A model generated the notes under the pieces. It was not told where the DNA came from and ran no database searches. It saw only the letters and a list, made by a program, of their open reading frames with translations. Below, piece after piece: positions 1 through 8,583 of a stretch of DNA of 54,968 nt. Position numbers and translations under genes: made by a program. The stretch is from NCBI GenBank assembly GCA_029062895.1, contig JAIDPF010000042.1, forward strand, positions 1-54,968, read 5' to 3'. This stretch comes from Lachnospiraceae bacterium. Its GTDB lineage: Bacteria > Bacillota > Clostridia > Lachnospirales > Lachnospiraceae. Each line of letters starts with the position of its first letter. Positions within the stretch are counted from its first letter, which is position 1.

Positions 1-82
1 AAGTACATACTATACCTTTAATAGATATAAATAATCACTTGGATTGTTTATATAAGTATTAAAAGAAAGGAGGAAATGAATC

Positions 83-226
83 ATGCCGAAAAACACAAAC
101 GAACTCACAAACGCTGAAGTAAATGCATATGATGATGAACTGATTATTGTTTGCATTGGCGAAGTGAGAAAAGCATGCCTTACCGATTGCTTAGATGGGA
201 CGTACTGGATCACACCTAAGAACTAA
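83..226 (+). CDS. Small Cys-containing peptide, possible RiPP/bacteriocin precursor
   Basis: A 47-residue peptide starting at an ATG placed 8 bases after a strong AAAGGAGG site (67-74). The N-terminal half is hydrophilic and acidic (MPKNTNELTNAEV, then YDDEL), like a leader. The C-terminal half carries three cysteines (about residues 24, 32, 36), three threonines and the ending GTYWITPKN, like a modified core. A hairpin follows (250-292), and then an ABC ATPase/permease pair, an order common in bacteriocin and lanthipeptide loci. No modification enzyme is visible; it could lie left of the window. I do not recognise the family. The RiPP call is an inference from size, composition and neighbours. 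It could equally be an unrelated small protein. Confidence 0.5.
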   Translation: MPKNTNELTNAEVNAYDDELIIVCIGEVRKACLTDCLDGTYWITPKN

Positions 227-249
227 TTGTTAAAGAGGCAGAACCAGAG

Positions 250-292
250 AACTCCTACCACTAATGATTTTATATTATTGGTGGTAGGAGTT
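250..292 (+). terminator. Hairpin between the small peptide gene and the ABC genes
   Basis: A perfect 12-bp stem (AACTCCTACCAC at 250-261 with its complement at 281-292) encloses a 19-base AT-rich loop. No good T-run follows. It sits 24 bases after the peptide stop codon and about 33 bases before the ABC ATPase start. It could work as a partial terminator or an mRNA stabiliser that keeps peptide message above transporter message. Confidence 0.55.
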
Positions 293-325
293 TGGTGTAA
301 AATAATTAGGTAAGGGAGATTAACT

Positions 326-991
326 ATGAGTATTTTGCAGACCTCGAATCTCAAAAAATATTATGGTAATGGAGCGAATATCGTTAAGGCTCTTAATGGG
401 ATAGATCTTAATATTGAAGAAAGTGAATTTGTTGCTATTGTTGGAACATCAGGAAGTGGAAAATCCACTTTACTCCATATGATGGGGGGACTTGATAAAC
501 CAACATCGGGAAGTGTAGTAATACAAGGTGAAGAATTACAAAAAATGAACGATGAAGAATTGACTAATTATCGCAGAAAAAATATCGGATTTGTTTTTCA
601 AAATTATAATCTTGTTCCTGTTTTAAATGTTTATGAGAATATCGTCCTGCCTGTTGAATTAGATGGAAGTGTGGTAGATGAGCAGTTTTTGGCGGATGTG
701 ATACATATATTGGGATTAGATGAAAAGTTGAGAAGTATGCCAAATAACCTTTCAGGTGGGCAGCAGCAACGTGTTGCTATTGCGAGAGCATTAATTACAA
801 AACCAGCAATTATTCTTGCGGATGAGCCAACAGGCAATTTGGATAGCAAAACAAGTGAAGATGTATTAACTCTTTTAAAAAGAACAAATAAAGAATTTAA
901 TCAAGCTATCGTTATGATAACTCATAACAATGAAATCGCCCATCTTGCGGAGCGTATAGTGCGAATTGAGGACGGCAGGATTGTGAAGTAA
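326..991 (+). CDS. ABC transporter ATP-binding protein, MacB/LolD type
   Basis: A 221-residue ATPase subunit, the usual length for the MacB/LolD/BceA class that powers FtsX-like permeases. Walker A is GTSGSGKST (residues 40-48), the Q-loop is FVFQNYNL, the signature is LSGGQQQR (142-149), Walker B with catalytic glutamate is ILADEPT (163-169), and the D-loop and H-loop (MITHNNE) follow. All catalytic motifs are intact. A GGGAG site precedes the ATG. The gene lies 15 bases upstream of an FtsX-type permease, with which it should form one membrane complex. Such pairs export peptides or confer resistance to peptide antibiotics. The small peptide gene upstream makes export of, or immunity to, that peptide the simplest reading. 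Confidence 0.93.
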   Translation: MSILQTSNLKKYYGNGANIVKALNGIDLNIEESEFVAIVGTSGSGKSTLLHMMGGLDKPTSGSVVIQGEELQKMNDEELTNYRRKNIGFVFQNYNLVPVLNVYENIVLPVELDGSVVDEQFLADVIHILGLDEKLRSMPNNLSGGQQQRVAIARALITKPAIILADEPTGNLDSKTSEDVLTLLKRTNKEFNQAIVMITHNNEIAHLAERIVRIEDGRIVK

Positions 992-1006
992 AGGAGAATA
1001 TAGAAA

Positions 1007-3379
1007 ATGGTATTTCCGTTAAAGAAAAAATCAAATGCAATGGTATATAAATTGGCGAAAAAAAACCTAAAAGTAGATAAAGGAAGAAATATCTTGCTAA
1101 TTGTTATAATTGCGCTGGCTTCATGTTTGATTGTGTCTGTAGCTGTATTTTTTTTCTTTACTCAAATAAAATCATTAAAAGCTGCTGTTGGAAGCTATCA
1201 GGTTGCTTTTAGTGAACTTGATAGTGATACAGCAAGTGCTATACAGGAGGATGAACGTCTAAAAGTTGGCTTAAGCTATTTGCTTGGCGTACTTAAATAT
1301 GATGGTTGTTCTGTTATTGTACGAACTATGGATGAAAATCTTTTACAACTTGGTAAGTATCCAAATATAAATGGTAAGTTGCCAAATGAATATAATGAAA
1401 TAGCAGTAACGCAATCCTTTTTAGATCAAGCAGATTTATTATTAGAAATAGGCGATAATATTACATTAGATTTGGGAAATGGAGATCAGCAATTTGTTTT
1501 ATGTGGTATTTTACCAGTTCAGGATTCAAATTATTCAATATATGTTTCAAATGAACTGATAGAAAAAAATATTAGTAATCCTTTATATTCTGCCTATATT
1601 AACGTGGTGTATACAGAGGGGTGGTCAAAAGCGGCAATACAAAATGAAATATCAAATATTGCAAAAGAATATAAGTTAGATCAGGAACAGATAACATTTT
1701 CGACAAATTTCTTTTCTCTTATTCAACAAAGAAGTTCGCAATACATGATGGTTATACTTGTGGTTAGCAGCATAGTTGCTGCAGCGTGCGCACTTGTTAT
1801 TTATAGCCTTTTTTATGTTTCGGTAACTCAGAAAACAAATGAGTATGGAAAATTAAGAACTATTGGAGCATCTAAGAAGCAAATCAGCAAAATGGTATTA
1901 AGAGAAGGTAATTACATCGCGTATATTGGTATTCCAATCGGCATAATTTTAGGTGAAGTTATAGGATATATACTTGTACCAGCAGGTGGAAAAATTAAGA
2001 CAGCAATAGTTGTTGCAATAATTGCTGATATATATATGTATATATGTGTTATGCTGGCGGTAATCAAACCAGCAAAAATCGCATCTAAGGTTACACCTAT
2101 TGAGGCATTAAGGTATATTACTGATGATAGCAAGGGTGATAAATTTTCAAAAAAATTACATAGAACTTTATCACCTGTTAGATTGGCTTTATTAAATTGT
2201 GGTCGAAATAAAAAAAAATTTTTGTTGACAGTATGCTCTTTGGGAGTTTCAGGTATTTTATTAATGGGAAGTTCAGCTTATTTTAATTCCATTGATCCAA
2301 GAGAGATGGCTCGTCAAAACTTTCCGTATGGGGAAATTAGTGTTGAATTAGGTGCTTTTGGTCCGCAAGCGTATCAGAGTAGTCAGTATTTTGAGCTTCA
2401 AGAAAATAATTTGCTTTCATCAGAGGTTGTGGATAATATAAAGAATTTGGTGGGTGTCAATAGTTTAAAAGAGTACAAGGGAACTGTCTTGAATGTGAAT
2501 ATACCGACAGGATATATGGAACCAATGGTTATTACTGCTATGACGGAAGATGACCAAAGGTTATTAGAGAAATATTTAATTGCCGGAACTGTTGATATTC
2601 AAGAGTTATCTGAAAATGATGGAATTATTATAACGAATACCCCTCAGTGGAAAGATATATTTGGATGGGAGGTTGCAGTAGGAGATACAGTTTCTATAAA
2701 TCTTTCTAATGAGAGTTTTTACACTGCTAAGATAATGGGAATAATTGATTCTAATATGCCATATAATGGATATAGTAGTCTTTATACAGCGCCAGATATA
2801 CTATCAGATATTGTATCTATTGATAATTTGAATTATCAAGTAGTTATTAATGTTGATGATAATATGACAGAAATTGTAATGGAAGAAGTGGAAAAAATAT
2901 TTTCTAATACAGGGAATGTATATATTACAAGTTTAAATACATGGATAGAAGAGTACGAAAAGGCTTTAGAAAATTATCGTATCCCTGTTTTTATATTTAT
3001 AATGTTTATAGGAGTGTTTGGCTTTATAAATTTGTTGAATACACTTATTACCAATGTGTTTGCAAGAAAACACGAATTTGCTATCTTACAGGCAGTCGGT
3101 TTGGGAAATAGACAACTCTCAAATATTTTGTTAATAGAAGGATTGTTATATACTGTAGGTGCAATAATTCTTGCTATTATAATAGGATCATTAGTAGGAT
3201 ACGCAATATGCAAAGTGTTTAATAGTATGAGTGTATTTGGAGATATTAAGTATCAGTTTCCGATTTGGGAAATGTTGGCATACTCAGTAACTATGTTGGT
3301 TATTCAAGTAATTTTTTCTTTCTCAACAATCAACCAATTAAAAAAACAAACAATTGTGGAACGGTTACAAAGTAGATGA
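1007..3379 (+). CDS. ABC transporter permease, FtsX/MacB-like
   Basis: A 790-residue membrane protein with a transmembrane helix near residues 25-50 followed by an extracytoplasmic domain. A three-helix FtsX core lies at about 245-365 (KTNEYGKLRTIGASKKQISKM-type coupling segment). A second TM/extracytoplasmic unit starts near 405, and a second FtsX core lies at about 660-780 (ARKHEFAILQAVGL). Two FtsX domains and a large extracellular region are typical of the long permeases paired with MacB-type ATPases. It starts 15 bases after the ATPase gene at an ATG after AAAGGAG. The substrate is not deducible. Context suggests a peptide. Codon use is AT-rich like its neighbours and unlike the 6-37 kb region. 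Confidence 0.92.
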   Translation: MVFPLKKKSNAMVYKLAKKNLKVDKGRNILLIVIIALASCLIVSVAVFFFFTQIKSLKAAVGSYQVAFSELDSDTASAIQEDERLKVGLSYLLGVLKYDGCSVIVRTMDENLLQLGKYPNINGKLPNEYNEIAVTQSFLDQADLLLEIGDNITLDLGNGDQQFVLCGILPVQDSNYSIYVSNELIEKNISNPLYSAYINVVYTEGWSKAAIQNEISNIAKEYKLDQEQITFSTNFFSLIQQRSSQYMMVILVVSSIVAAACALVIYSLFYVSVTQKTNEYGKLRTIGASKKQISKMVLREGNYIAYIGIPIGIILGEVIGYILVPAGGKIKTAIVVAIIADIYMYICVMLAVIKPAKIASKVTPIEALRYITDDSKGDKFSKKLHRTLSPVRLALLNCGRNKKKFLLTVCSLGVSGILLMGSSAYFNSIDPREMARQNFPYGEISVELGAFGPQAYQSSQYFELQENNLLSSEVVDNIKNLVGVNSLKEYKGTVLNVNIPTGYMEPMVITAMTEDDQRLLEKYLIAGTVDIQELSENDGIIITNTPQWKDIFGWEVAVGDTVSINLSNESFYTAKIMGIIDSNMPYNGYSSLYTAPDILSDIVSIDNLNYQVVINVDDNMTEIVMEEVEKIFSNTGNVYITSLNTWIEEYEKALENYRIPVFIFIMFIGVFGFINLLNTLITNVFARKHEFAILQAVGLGNRQLSNILLIEGLLYTVGAIILAIIIGSLVGYAICKVFNSMSVFGDIKYQFPIWEMLAYSVTMLVIQVIFSFSTINQLKKQTIVERLQSR

Positions 3380-3922
3380 TGAATCAAGTAGTTTCTTAAT
3401 CTTAACTACTTCTTAATGTAAAACGGACTGATTATCCTAATATATGTGAAATGGGGGTGCGGACGATTTCTTGGACTGGCTAAGCAACTAACCCAAGACT
3501 TCGTCTGTACTCCCCTCTCATTTAAATCTTGAATCTTCATATCTATATCTTTGCGTCCTTATTCTTAGAGTTTGAAATGGAAACAATATGATGAACCACA
3601 TCAATTCCTACAGGAGAAAGAAACTGAACAGGAAAAATAAAATCCGTATGAGGCGTGGATTTTTGCTTACAAAATGTGAAAGTCGGATTGCAATCGACCT
3701 GCGTTTAATGCCATATAATAATTTCATAGTCATTTCGTGTTAAAAATAGTCATTTCGTGACATTCTCCCATGGATAAATTAGAAGTCTGCCGATAAAATA
3801 TATGAGGAAAAGGTGGTATAACAGATATTGGCTGCTGTGTATGATGACTGCGTCGCAAGTGCGGGAACTGATAGAACAGTATGATCAGGTGAAAGTGTAT
3901 AATAGTAGTGGAGGAAAGTTTT
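3380..3922. other. Gene-poor stretch with an imperfect hairpin and a short direct repeat
   Basis: No convincing gene is seen here. An imperfect inverted repeat at 3453-3515 (GGGGGTGCGGACGA against TCGTCTGTACTCCCC) follows the ABC operon and may end its transcription, although it has no T-run. A 14-base direct repeat, ATAGTCATTTCGTG, occurs at 3726-3739 and 3746-3759. Such closely spaced repeats are common near transposon ends. A short open frame (about 3802-3933) ends inside the next gene in another frame and shows no recognisable protein. The stretch looks like remnant DNA. Confidence 0.45.
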
Positions 3923-4804
3923 ATGAAGGTTAGGGTGACAAATCTATTGTTAGCACAGAAAACAAGAAACAAAAATCCTGAAAAAAGGCTGATTAATATA
4001 TTGCTGGGGGAAAAAAGTACACAAACAAAAAGAGATGTTTTTGTAAGAAGTAATAATGAGGATATCTGTTTTAGCACGTATACTGTTAACAGTGGAAAGA
4101 AAACAAAATATATATCTAAGGATATTCTGACGCTCATTAACAATCATAATTCATATGTGCAATCGGAAGGAAATGTACATTTTTTGCGTGACGGAAGAAC
4201 ATTTACTTCTGATCAGATCCCGTCCATTAACACATCCGAACTTAAAGAGATAAAAGCGGAAAACAATTGTATTGATTTTGGTAAGAACCAATATTTTAAA
4301 TATGTATCAGGAGATGGCAAAGAGCATTATTTATATACAAATGATCATGGCCCGGAATCTATTTTTTCGGAGTTTTTAAGAGGTGCGCCTTACGATGGAA
4401 CACTGGAGAGGTACTCTATGTTTTGGAATTATATTGGTACTGCCAAAGATACTGTCTATATTGCAGAAAGATTTCCATTGAGTGAGGTAGAGGCATATCT
4501 GGAGGAAGCGGGCATACAGCCAGGTTTCTTCACGGTGAAAATGGGGGATACAGAGACAACCAGATTCTATTCAACAGGAAAGAACAGTAATGTGGTTATC
4601 ACTCAGGAACGATATAATGAAAAATATGAAAGCCTGACAAAAAACGGGGGAATACTCTGTAAGTATGAGCCGGGCAGTGTATTTAAAATTAAAGGGAAAG
4701 AATATGTGTTAAGTGAAAACCATACATTGGATATACCCTATGGGGAGGATATTTATGACATTGAGTACCCTGATAATTATAGGTATGGAGTGAAAATAAA
4801 CTAA
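3923..4804 (+). CDS. Hypothetical protein
   Basis: A 293-residue protein of unknown function. I place the start at ATG 3923 because GTGGAGGAAAG (3908-3918) just before it is a good ribosome binding site. A GTG at 3908 is in frame but overlaps that site. The protein is hydrophilic, with no signal peptide or membrane segment. Its N-terminal 45 residues are rich in Lys/Arg/Asn. The middle has aromatic-rich segments (ENNCIDFGKNQYFKYVSGDG) suggesting a beta-rich globular fold, and the C-terminus includes YEPGSVFKIKGKEYVLSENH. It stands alone between debris and a fic gene. I do not recognise a family. Confidence 0.6.
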   Translation: MKVRVTNLLLAQKTRNKNPEKRLINILLGEKSTQTKRDVFVRSNNEDICFSTYTVNSGKKTKYISKDILTLINNHNSYVQSEGNVHFLRDGRTFTSDQIPSINTSELKEIKAENNCIDFGKNQYFKYVSGDGKEHYLYTNDHGPESIFSEFLRGAPYDGTLERYSMFWNYIGTAKDTVYIAERFPLSEVEAYLEEAGIQPGFFTVKMGDTETTRFYSTGKNSNVVITQERYNEKYESLTKNGGILCKYEPGSVFKIKGKEYVLSENHTLDIPYGEDIYDIEYPDNYRYGVKIN

Positions 4805-4902
4805 TAATATTTTGTCCCGTTTTATTGTAAAATGACAAATATATTTTTGATGTGCTAATAAGTACATCTTTTTATTTGCGTGAAATGATGTTTATATGGT
4901 AA

Positions 4903-5019
4903 TATTTAGGTGCAAAGATAAAAAACAACACAGCAACTAATGTAAAAGAAGCTTATCGCAATCCTAAACGGATGCAGCGTGAAGTACGGGAGCAGGTGCA
5001 GAATGTTGGAAGTATGTGA
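4903..5019 (+). pseudogene. C-terminal fragment resembling YjdF-like (DUF2992) protein
   Basis: An open frame of 38 codons without a start ends at TGA 5017-5019. It contains KEAYRNPKRMQREVREQVQ, which resembles the conserved basic C-terminus of the YjdF/DUF2992 family (NPKRMQRE). The upstream part of such a gene is absent and a stop lies directly before the frame. I read it as the 3' stump of a deleted gene. The family match is from memory of the motif and is tentative. Confidence 0.4.
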
Positions 5020-5028
5020 GGTGCGTAT

Positions 5029-5769
5029 ATGGAGGATTCTACAAATAAGGAAGTTATAAATTTTCTTTTGCAACGGTTCAGAATAGAGCGAAAAAAATTT
5101 GACAGATCAGGTGTATATGCATATACACAGCGTCTGCTTGCTTACAATTCAAATAAAATTGAAGGAAGTACGCTTACTGAGGAACAGACGGCATCTTTGT
5201 TTGATCATGGAACTTTGCCAAAATCAGATGATTATTATCGCGCGAAAGATGTTGAGGAAATGAATGGTCATTTTTTGATGTATAATAAAATGCTGGATAC
5301 GCTGGATGAACCATTGTCAGGAGAGTTAATAAAGAAGTTTCATTATGAGTTAAAATCAGGCGTTTTTGAAGATCGTGCTAATGGATACGCTATAGGTGAA
5401 TATAAAAAGCGTCCGAATATGATCGGGATATATCAGACTGTTAAACCTGATGATGTAGAGCAGGAAATGAATTTACTGATGGATTGGTACAATCATCAGT
5501 ATGTAAATATTTCTACATTGGCTGAGTTTCACGCAAGATATGAGAGTATTCACCCATTTCAGGATGGAAATGGCAGGACAGGCAGATTGATCCTGTTTAG
5601 AGAATGTTTGAAGAATGAAATTGTGCCGATTATCATTGAGGATGCAAATAGAAACGAATATCTGGATGCATTAAAGGCATATAGGGAAGAAAAGAGTTTA
5701 GATAGATTGACTGCGCTTTTTGAGAAAGAGCAGCAGTTTTACATGGAGAAATGTAAGTATTTTATGTAA
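5029..5769 (+). CDS. Fic family protein (predicted AMP-transferase), self-inhibited class
   Basis: A 246-residue Fic-domain protein. The catalytic motif HPFQDGNGRTGR (residues 175-186) matches the consensus HPFx(D/E)GNGRxxR with the catalytic histidine intact, so it is predicted to transfer AMP or another nucleotide from an NTP to a target hydroxyl. Near the N-terminus is SNKIEG (41-46), which fits the inhibitory (S/T)xxxE(G/N) helix motif. The inhibitor is therefore in the same chain, and no separate antitoxin is needed. The start is an ATG shortly after GTGAGGTG. No membrane segment is seen. It is the last gene before the tRNA-Thr. Target and physiological role are unknown. Confidence 0.9.
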   Translation: MEDSTNKEVINFLLQRFRIERKKFDRSGVYAYTQRLLAYNSNKIEGSTLTEEQTASLFDHGTLPKSDDYYRAKDVEEMNGHFLMYNKMLDTLDEPLSGELIKKFHYELKSGVFEDRANGYAIGEYKKRPNMIGIYQTVKPDDVEQEMNLLMDWYNHQYVNISTLAEFHARYESIHPFQDGNGRTGRLILFRECLKNEIVPIIIEDANRNEYLDALKAYREEKSLDRLTALFEKEQQFYMEKCKYFM

Positions 5770-5783
5770 AGGAGGAACAACAA

Positions 5784-5823
5784 TAAAAAATAGGCCCATG
5801 TATATTTTTAGTTATATACATGG
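5784..5823 (-). terminator. Terminator of the tRNA-Thr gene
   Basis: Read on the minus strand, a 10-bp stem (CCATGTATAT paired with ATATACATGG; arms 5796-5805 and 5814-5823) is followed by GGCCTATTTTTTATT. It lies about 24 bases past the tRNA 3' end and fits an intrinsic terminator for it. Confidence 0.65.
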
Positions 5824-5846
5824 ACTTATTTATGGGAATTTTCAAG

Positions 5847-5919
5847 AGCTGCTGACGGGAATCGGACCCGTGACCTCCGCACTACCAATGCGACGCACTA
5901 CCGACTGTGCTACAGCAGC
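5847..5919 (-). tRNA. tRNA-Thr (anticodon GGT)
   Basis: A complete 73-base cloverleaf on the minus strand. The acceptor stem is GCTGCTG/CAGCAGC, the D stem GCAC/GTGC, the anticodon stem TCGCA/TGCGG with loop TTGGTAG, and the T arm ACGGG-TCCGATT-CCCGT. The loop puts GGT in the anticodon position, which reads ACC and ACU threonine codons. No 3' CCA is encoded. The 3' end points toward the AT-rich accessory region at 1-5.8 kb, the usual side for integrated elements. Confidence 0.95.
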
Positions 5920-6121
5920 GTCGGAAACATTTTTCAATGTCCACGGTTTATCTTATCAAATGTTATATGTTGTGTCAAGCAAACTTTTCATTTCACACCA
6001 TTAAATATACGCTATTTGCTTATAGAGAAATATTTGGCTTTTTCACATATTTATGATAAAATAACCACAGAAGAAAAACAAGTTAGCTTATCTATTGATA
6101 TGAAACAGGAGAAGATAAAAT

Positions 6122-6586
6122 ATGTTATGCCCGGTATGTGCAACAGAGATGAATAACAGCCCCAAATGCCCGTTTTGCGGTCATGTGTGTTCGCCTGATG
6201 AAGATAATACGGTGACGTTAAATGGCGAAGTGATCAGTAAAGGACACCGCAATCATTGGTGCCAGACGACGGACGATAAGCATCTGGCGGGGAAAATGGT
6301 AGACGGCACGCATTATCATTCACAGGAACCTTATGCCACAGGTCAGGGTGTATCTTTTAATGGCGATCTGATTCCGCATAATTCCAATCAGGGAATTCCC
6401 AATCAGGAGATTACCTACACATGGTCCCCTAAGTCCGGCATGCAGATGTCCGGGTCTGGGGACGAGATTCAACGGCAGAAGGCATATAAAACTGCCAGGT
6501 GGATTTTGATCATTTTTCTTTTGTTTGGTTGGGGACTGCCGTTTCTTTTATTTATTTTAAGTTTTATTATCGGTATTATCGATTAG
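6122..6586 (+). CDS. Small zinc-ribbon membrane protein
   Basis: A 154-residue protein with an N-terminal zinc ribbon formed by two CxxC pairs (CPVC at residues 3-6 and CPFC at 15-18). A hydrophilic, His/Gly/Asn-rich middle follows. One strongly hydrophobic segment lies at the C-terminus (about 127-152). The architecture is a cytosolic zinc-binding head tethered by a C-terminal membrane anchor. The ATG follows ACAGGAGAAG. No enzyme motif is present and function is unknown. It stands alone between the tRNA gene and a spore-coat-like gene. Confidence 0.75.
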   Translation: MLCPVCATEMNNSPKCPFCGHVCSPDEDNTVTLNGEVISKGHRNHWCQTTDDKHLAGKMVDGTHYHSQEPYATGQGVSFNGDLIPHNSNQGIPNQEITYTWSPKSGMQMSGSGDEIQRQKAYKTARWILIIFLLFGWGLPFLLFILSFIIGIID

Positions 6587-6660
6587 ATGATTGCGGGATA
6601 ACGGTGTAGTATATTTTTTTCTGATGTATAAAACATTTCCTGACGTTTATACTAGAGAAA

Positions 6661-6706
6661 GGGAAGGAAAATATATCCATAAGCGTAGGATATCTTCCAT
6701 TTTCCC
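6661..6706 (+). repeat. Inverted repeat in the leader of the CotF-like gene
   Basis: An 18-base arm rich in GGGAAGGAAAATATATCC pairs imperfectly with GGATATCTTCCATTTTCCC across a 9-base loop, 25 bases upstream of the ATG at 6732. There is no T-run, so it is more likely an mRNA leader structure or a protein-binding palindrome than a terminator. Confidence 0.5.
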
Positions 6707-6731
6707 TAATAACAGGAAATGAGGTAGAAAC

Positions 6732-7190
6732 ATGGCATTAAGTCAGAAAGAGATGGATGTGATCAAGGATTTGCAGACACAGGAACAGTGCTGTATCGAG
6801 AAGTACAAAAGATACGAAAAGGAAGCTAAGGATCCGGTACTCAAGGGACTGTTTGGTACATTGGCACAGAAGGAGCAGCAGCATTACGATTCTTTGGTGC
6901 AGGTAGCTTCCGGTAAGACGCCTTCCTGTAACTGCAACGATCAGGACGGCAAGAATTATTCACCGGTGGCAACGTACGATACCATGAGTGAGTCGGCGGA
7001 TAAGAAGAATGACGCTTTTTTGGCAACCGACTGTATCGGTACGGAAAAAATGGTTTCTTCCGAGTACAATACCAATGTATTTTCCTTTGCAGAAAGCGCA
7101 GTTCGTAAACTTCTGGGCGATATTCAGATCGAAGAGCAGAATCATGCGGAGATGCTTTACAAATATAAGACGGTAAATGGAATGGCATAA
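6732..7190 (+). CDS. CotF-like spore coat / ferritin-like protein
   Basis: A 152-residue, mostly helical protein of the ferritin-like CotF spore-coat type. The N-terminal helix pair contains LQTQEQCCIEKYKRYEKEAKDP and then LAQKEQQHYDSL. A cysteine-bearing linker (PSCNCND) follows. The C-terminal helix pair contains ATDCIGTEKMVSS, EYN, and IEEQNHAEMLYKY. Paired E..H spacings resemble degenerate ferritin-like ligand sites. Length and arrangement fit coat F-domain proteins of clostridia. In spore formers these lie in the outer spore layers, and the exact role is often unknown. The gene is monocistronic, with a terminator directly downstream. Confidence 0.75.
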   Translation: MALSQKEMDVIKDLQTQEQCCIEKYKRYEKEAKDPVLKGLFGTLAQKEQQHYDSLVQVASGKTPSCNCNDQDGKNYSPVATYDTMSESADKKNDAFLATDCIGTEKMVSSEYNTNVFSFAESAVRKLLGDIQIEEQNHAEMLYKYKTVNGMA

Positions 7191-7209
7191 GAACCAGAAG
7201 CATGGAGGG

Positions 7210-7240
7210 CAGTACTGAGGGATCGGTACTGTCTTTTTTA
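7210..7240 (+). terminator. Intrinsic terminator after the CotF-like gene
   Basis: The stem CAGTACTGA / TCGGTACTG (7210-7218 and 7223-7231, one G-T pair) has a 4-base loop and is followed by TCTTTTTTA. It is a clear Rho-independent terminator 19 bases past the stop codon. Confidence 0.88.
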
Positions 7241-7254
7241 CTTATCTATGATCA

Positions 7255-7284
7255 TTGGACTTGTGAGAAGCGGTTATCTATGCT
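7255..7284 (+). promoter_or_regulatory. Candidate promoter of pepT
   Basis: TTGGAC (7255-7260) and TATGCT (7279-7284) are separated by 18 bases and lie 37 bases upstream of the chosen pepT start. This is a reasonable housekeeping-sigma promoter directly after the upstream terminator. Confidence 0.5.
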
Positions 7285-7320
7285 AAGATGTGTGGGGACG
7301 AACAGAGAGGAAGTGATATC

Positions 7321-8550
7321 ATGAGCGCACTGGAACGGTTTTTAAGATATGTGAAGATAGATACTCAGTCGGATGAAAAGGGAGAGGGATATCCCAGTAC
7401 GGACAAGCAGAAGGAACTGTTGGATTTATTATATCGGGAGCTTCGGACGATGGGCGTGCCGGACGTGCGTCAGGATAAAGAGTACGCCTGCGTTTATGCG
7501 GTGCTTCCCTCCAATCAACCGCAGAAAACGATCCCAGCTGTGGGATTTATTGCCCATGTGGATACGGCGGACGCCATGAGCGGAGCGAATGTCAATCCCC
7601 GGGTGATCGAGAATTATGACGGCGAAGATATCCTTTTAAATGAGAAGGAAGGCATCCGGACAAGAGCAGAGGATTTCCCGGAGATGAAAGAGCTGAAGGG
7701 GAAGCGGCTGGTGGTTACGGATGGAACTACGCTTTTGGGGGCGGACGATAAAGCCGGTGTAACAGAGATCATGGAGATGGTGCAGCATTTTACCATGCAT
7801 CCGGAGATTGCCCATGGCAATATCTGTGTGGCATTTACGGCGGATGAGGAGATCGGCAGAGGAGTAGATCATTTTGATATCAACGCTTTTGGCGCGCATT
7901 ATGCCTATACGGTGGATGGAGGGGCATTGGGAGAGATTTCCTGTGAAAATTTTAATGCCGCTGACGCAAAGGTGACGTTTCACGGAAGAAGCGTGCATCC
8001 GGGGGATGCGAAGGACAAGATGATCAATGCCCTGACTCTGCAGCAGGAATTTGACCGGATGCTGCCGGGGCAGGAACGTCCGGAACATACCCAGGGGCAT
8101 GAAGGATTTTATCATCTGACGACGGTCCACGGAACGGTGGAAAAGGCGGTTGCTTCCTATATTATCAGAGATCACGATGATCAACTGTTTGAGGAGAGAA
8201 AGAAGACCTTTCTGGATGCGGCGGCTAAGATGAATCGGAAATACAACGATGGTGCTGTCGTGGTAGAGTCTGAGGATGTCTATTATAATATGAAAGGACG
8301 GGTGGATGCCCATCCTGTCATCATGGAGACCGCGCTTTTGGCGATGAAAGAGACGGGCATCACCCCGAAGATAGAGCCGATCCGCGGGGGGACGGATGGT
8401 GCAAGGCTTTCCTTTCGGGGATTACCATGCCCGAATCTCTGCACCGGCGGCGGTAATTTTCACGGAAAGCATGAATATCTCTGTATAGATGATATGGAGA
8501 AGATCGTAGAGCTGCTGGTCAGGATTGTGATATTATATTCTAAAGGATAA
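7321..8550 (+). CDS. pepT: Peptidase T (tripeptide aminopeptidase)
   Basis: A 409-residue M20-family metallopeptidase that removes N-terminal residues from tripeptides in the cytosol, using two zinc ions. Seen: HVDTAD (His79, Asp81), the bridging-metal segment GADDKAG (Asp142), the catalytic TADEEIGRG (Glu176/177), the metal aspartate region YTVDGGALGE, HPGDAKDKMINA in the dimerisation domain, and the C-terminal GGNFHGKHEY metal histidine. The chosen ATG follows GAGAGGAAG, and the resulting length matches PepT. An in-frame ATG 11 codons upstream has no ribosome binding site. A foldase gene follows 33 bases downstream and may be co-transcribed. Confidence 0.95.
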   Translation: MSALERFLRYVKIDTQSDEKGEGYPSTDKQKELLDLLYRELRTMGVPDVRQDKEYACVYAVLPSNQPQKTIPAVGFIAHVDTADAMSGANVNPRVIENYDGEDILLNEKEGIRTRAEDFPEMKELKGKRLVVTDGTTLLGADDKAGVTEIMEMVQHFTMHPEIAHGNICVAFTADEEIGRGVDHFDINAFGAHYAYTVDGGALGEISCENFNAADAKVTFHGRSVHPGDAKDKMINALTLQQEFDRMLPGQERPEHTQGHEGFYHLTTVHGTVEKAVASYIIRDHDDQLFEERKKTFLDAAAKMNRKYNDGAVVVESEDVYYNMKGRVDAHPVIMETALLAMKETGITPKIEPIRGGTDGARLSFRGLPCPNLCTGGGNFHGKHEYLCIDDMEKIVELLVRIVILYSKG

Positions 8551-8583
8551 GAATGTATTAAAAAAGATTTAGGAGAACAACAG

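Noticed and set aside
5720-6004. Open frame across the end of fic and the tRNA-Thr gene
   Set aside because: It runs antisense through the tRNA and its terminator; its sequence is explained by these and by the fic coding frame.
7636-8313. Long minus-strand open frame opposite pepT
   Set aside because: Cys/His/Ile-rich nonsense translation, no ribosome site, and fully covered by the intact pepT gene.
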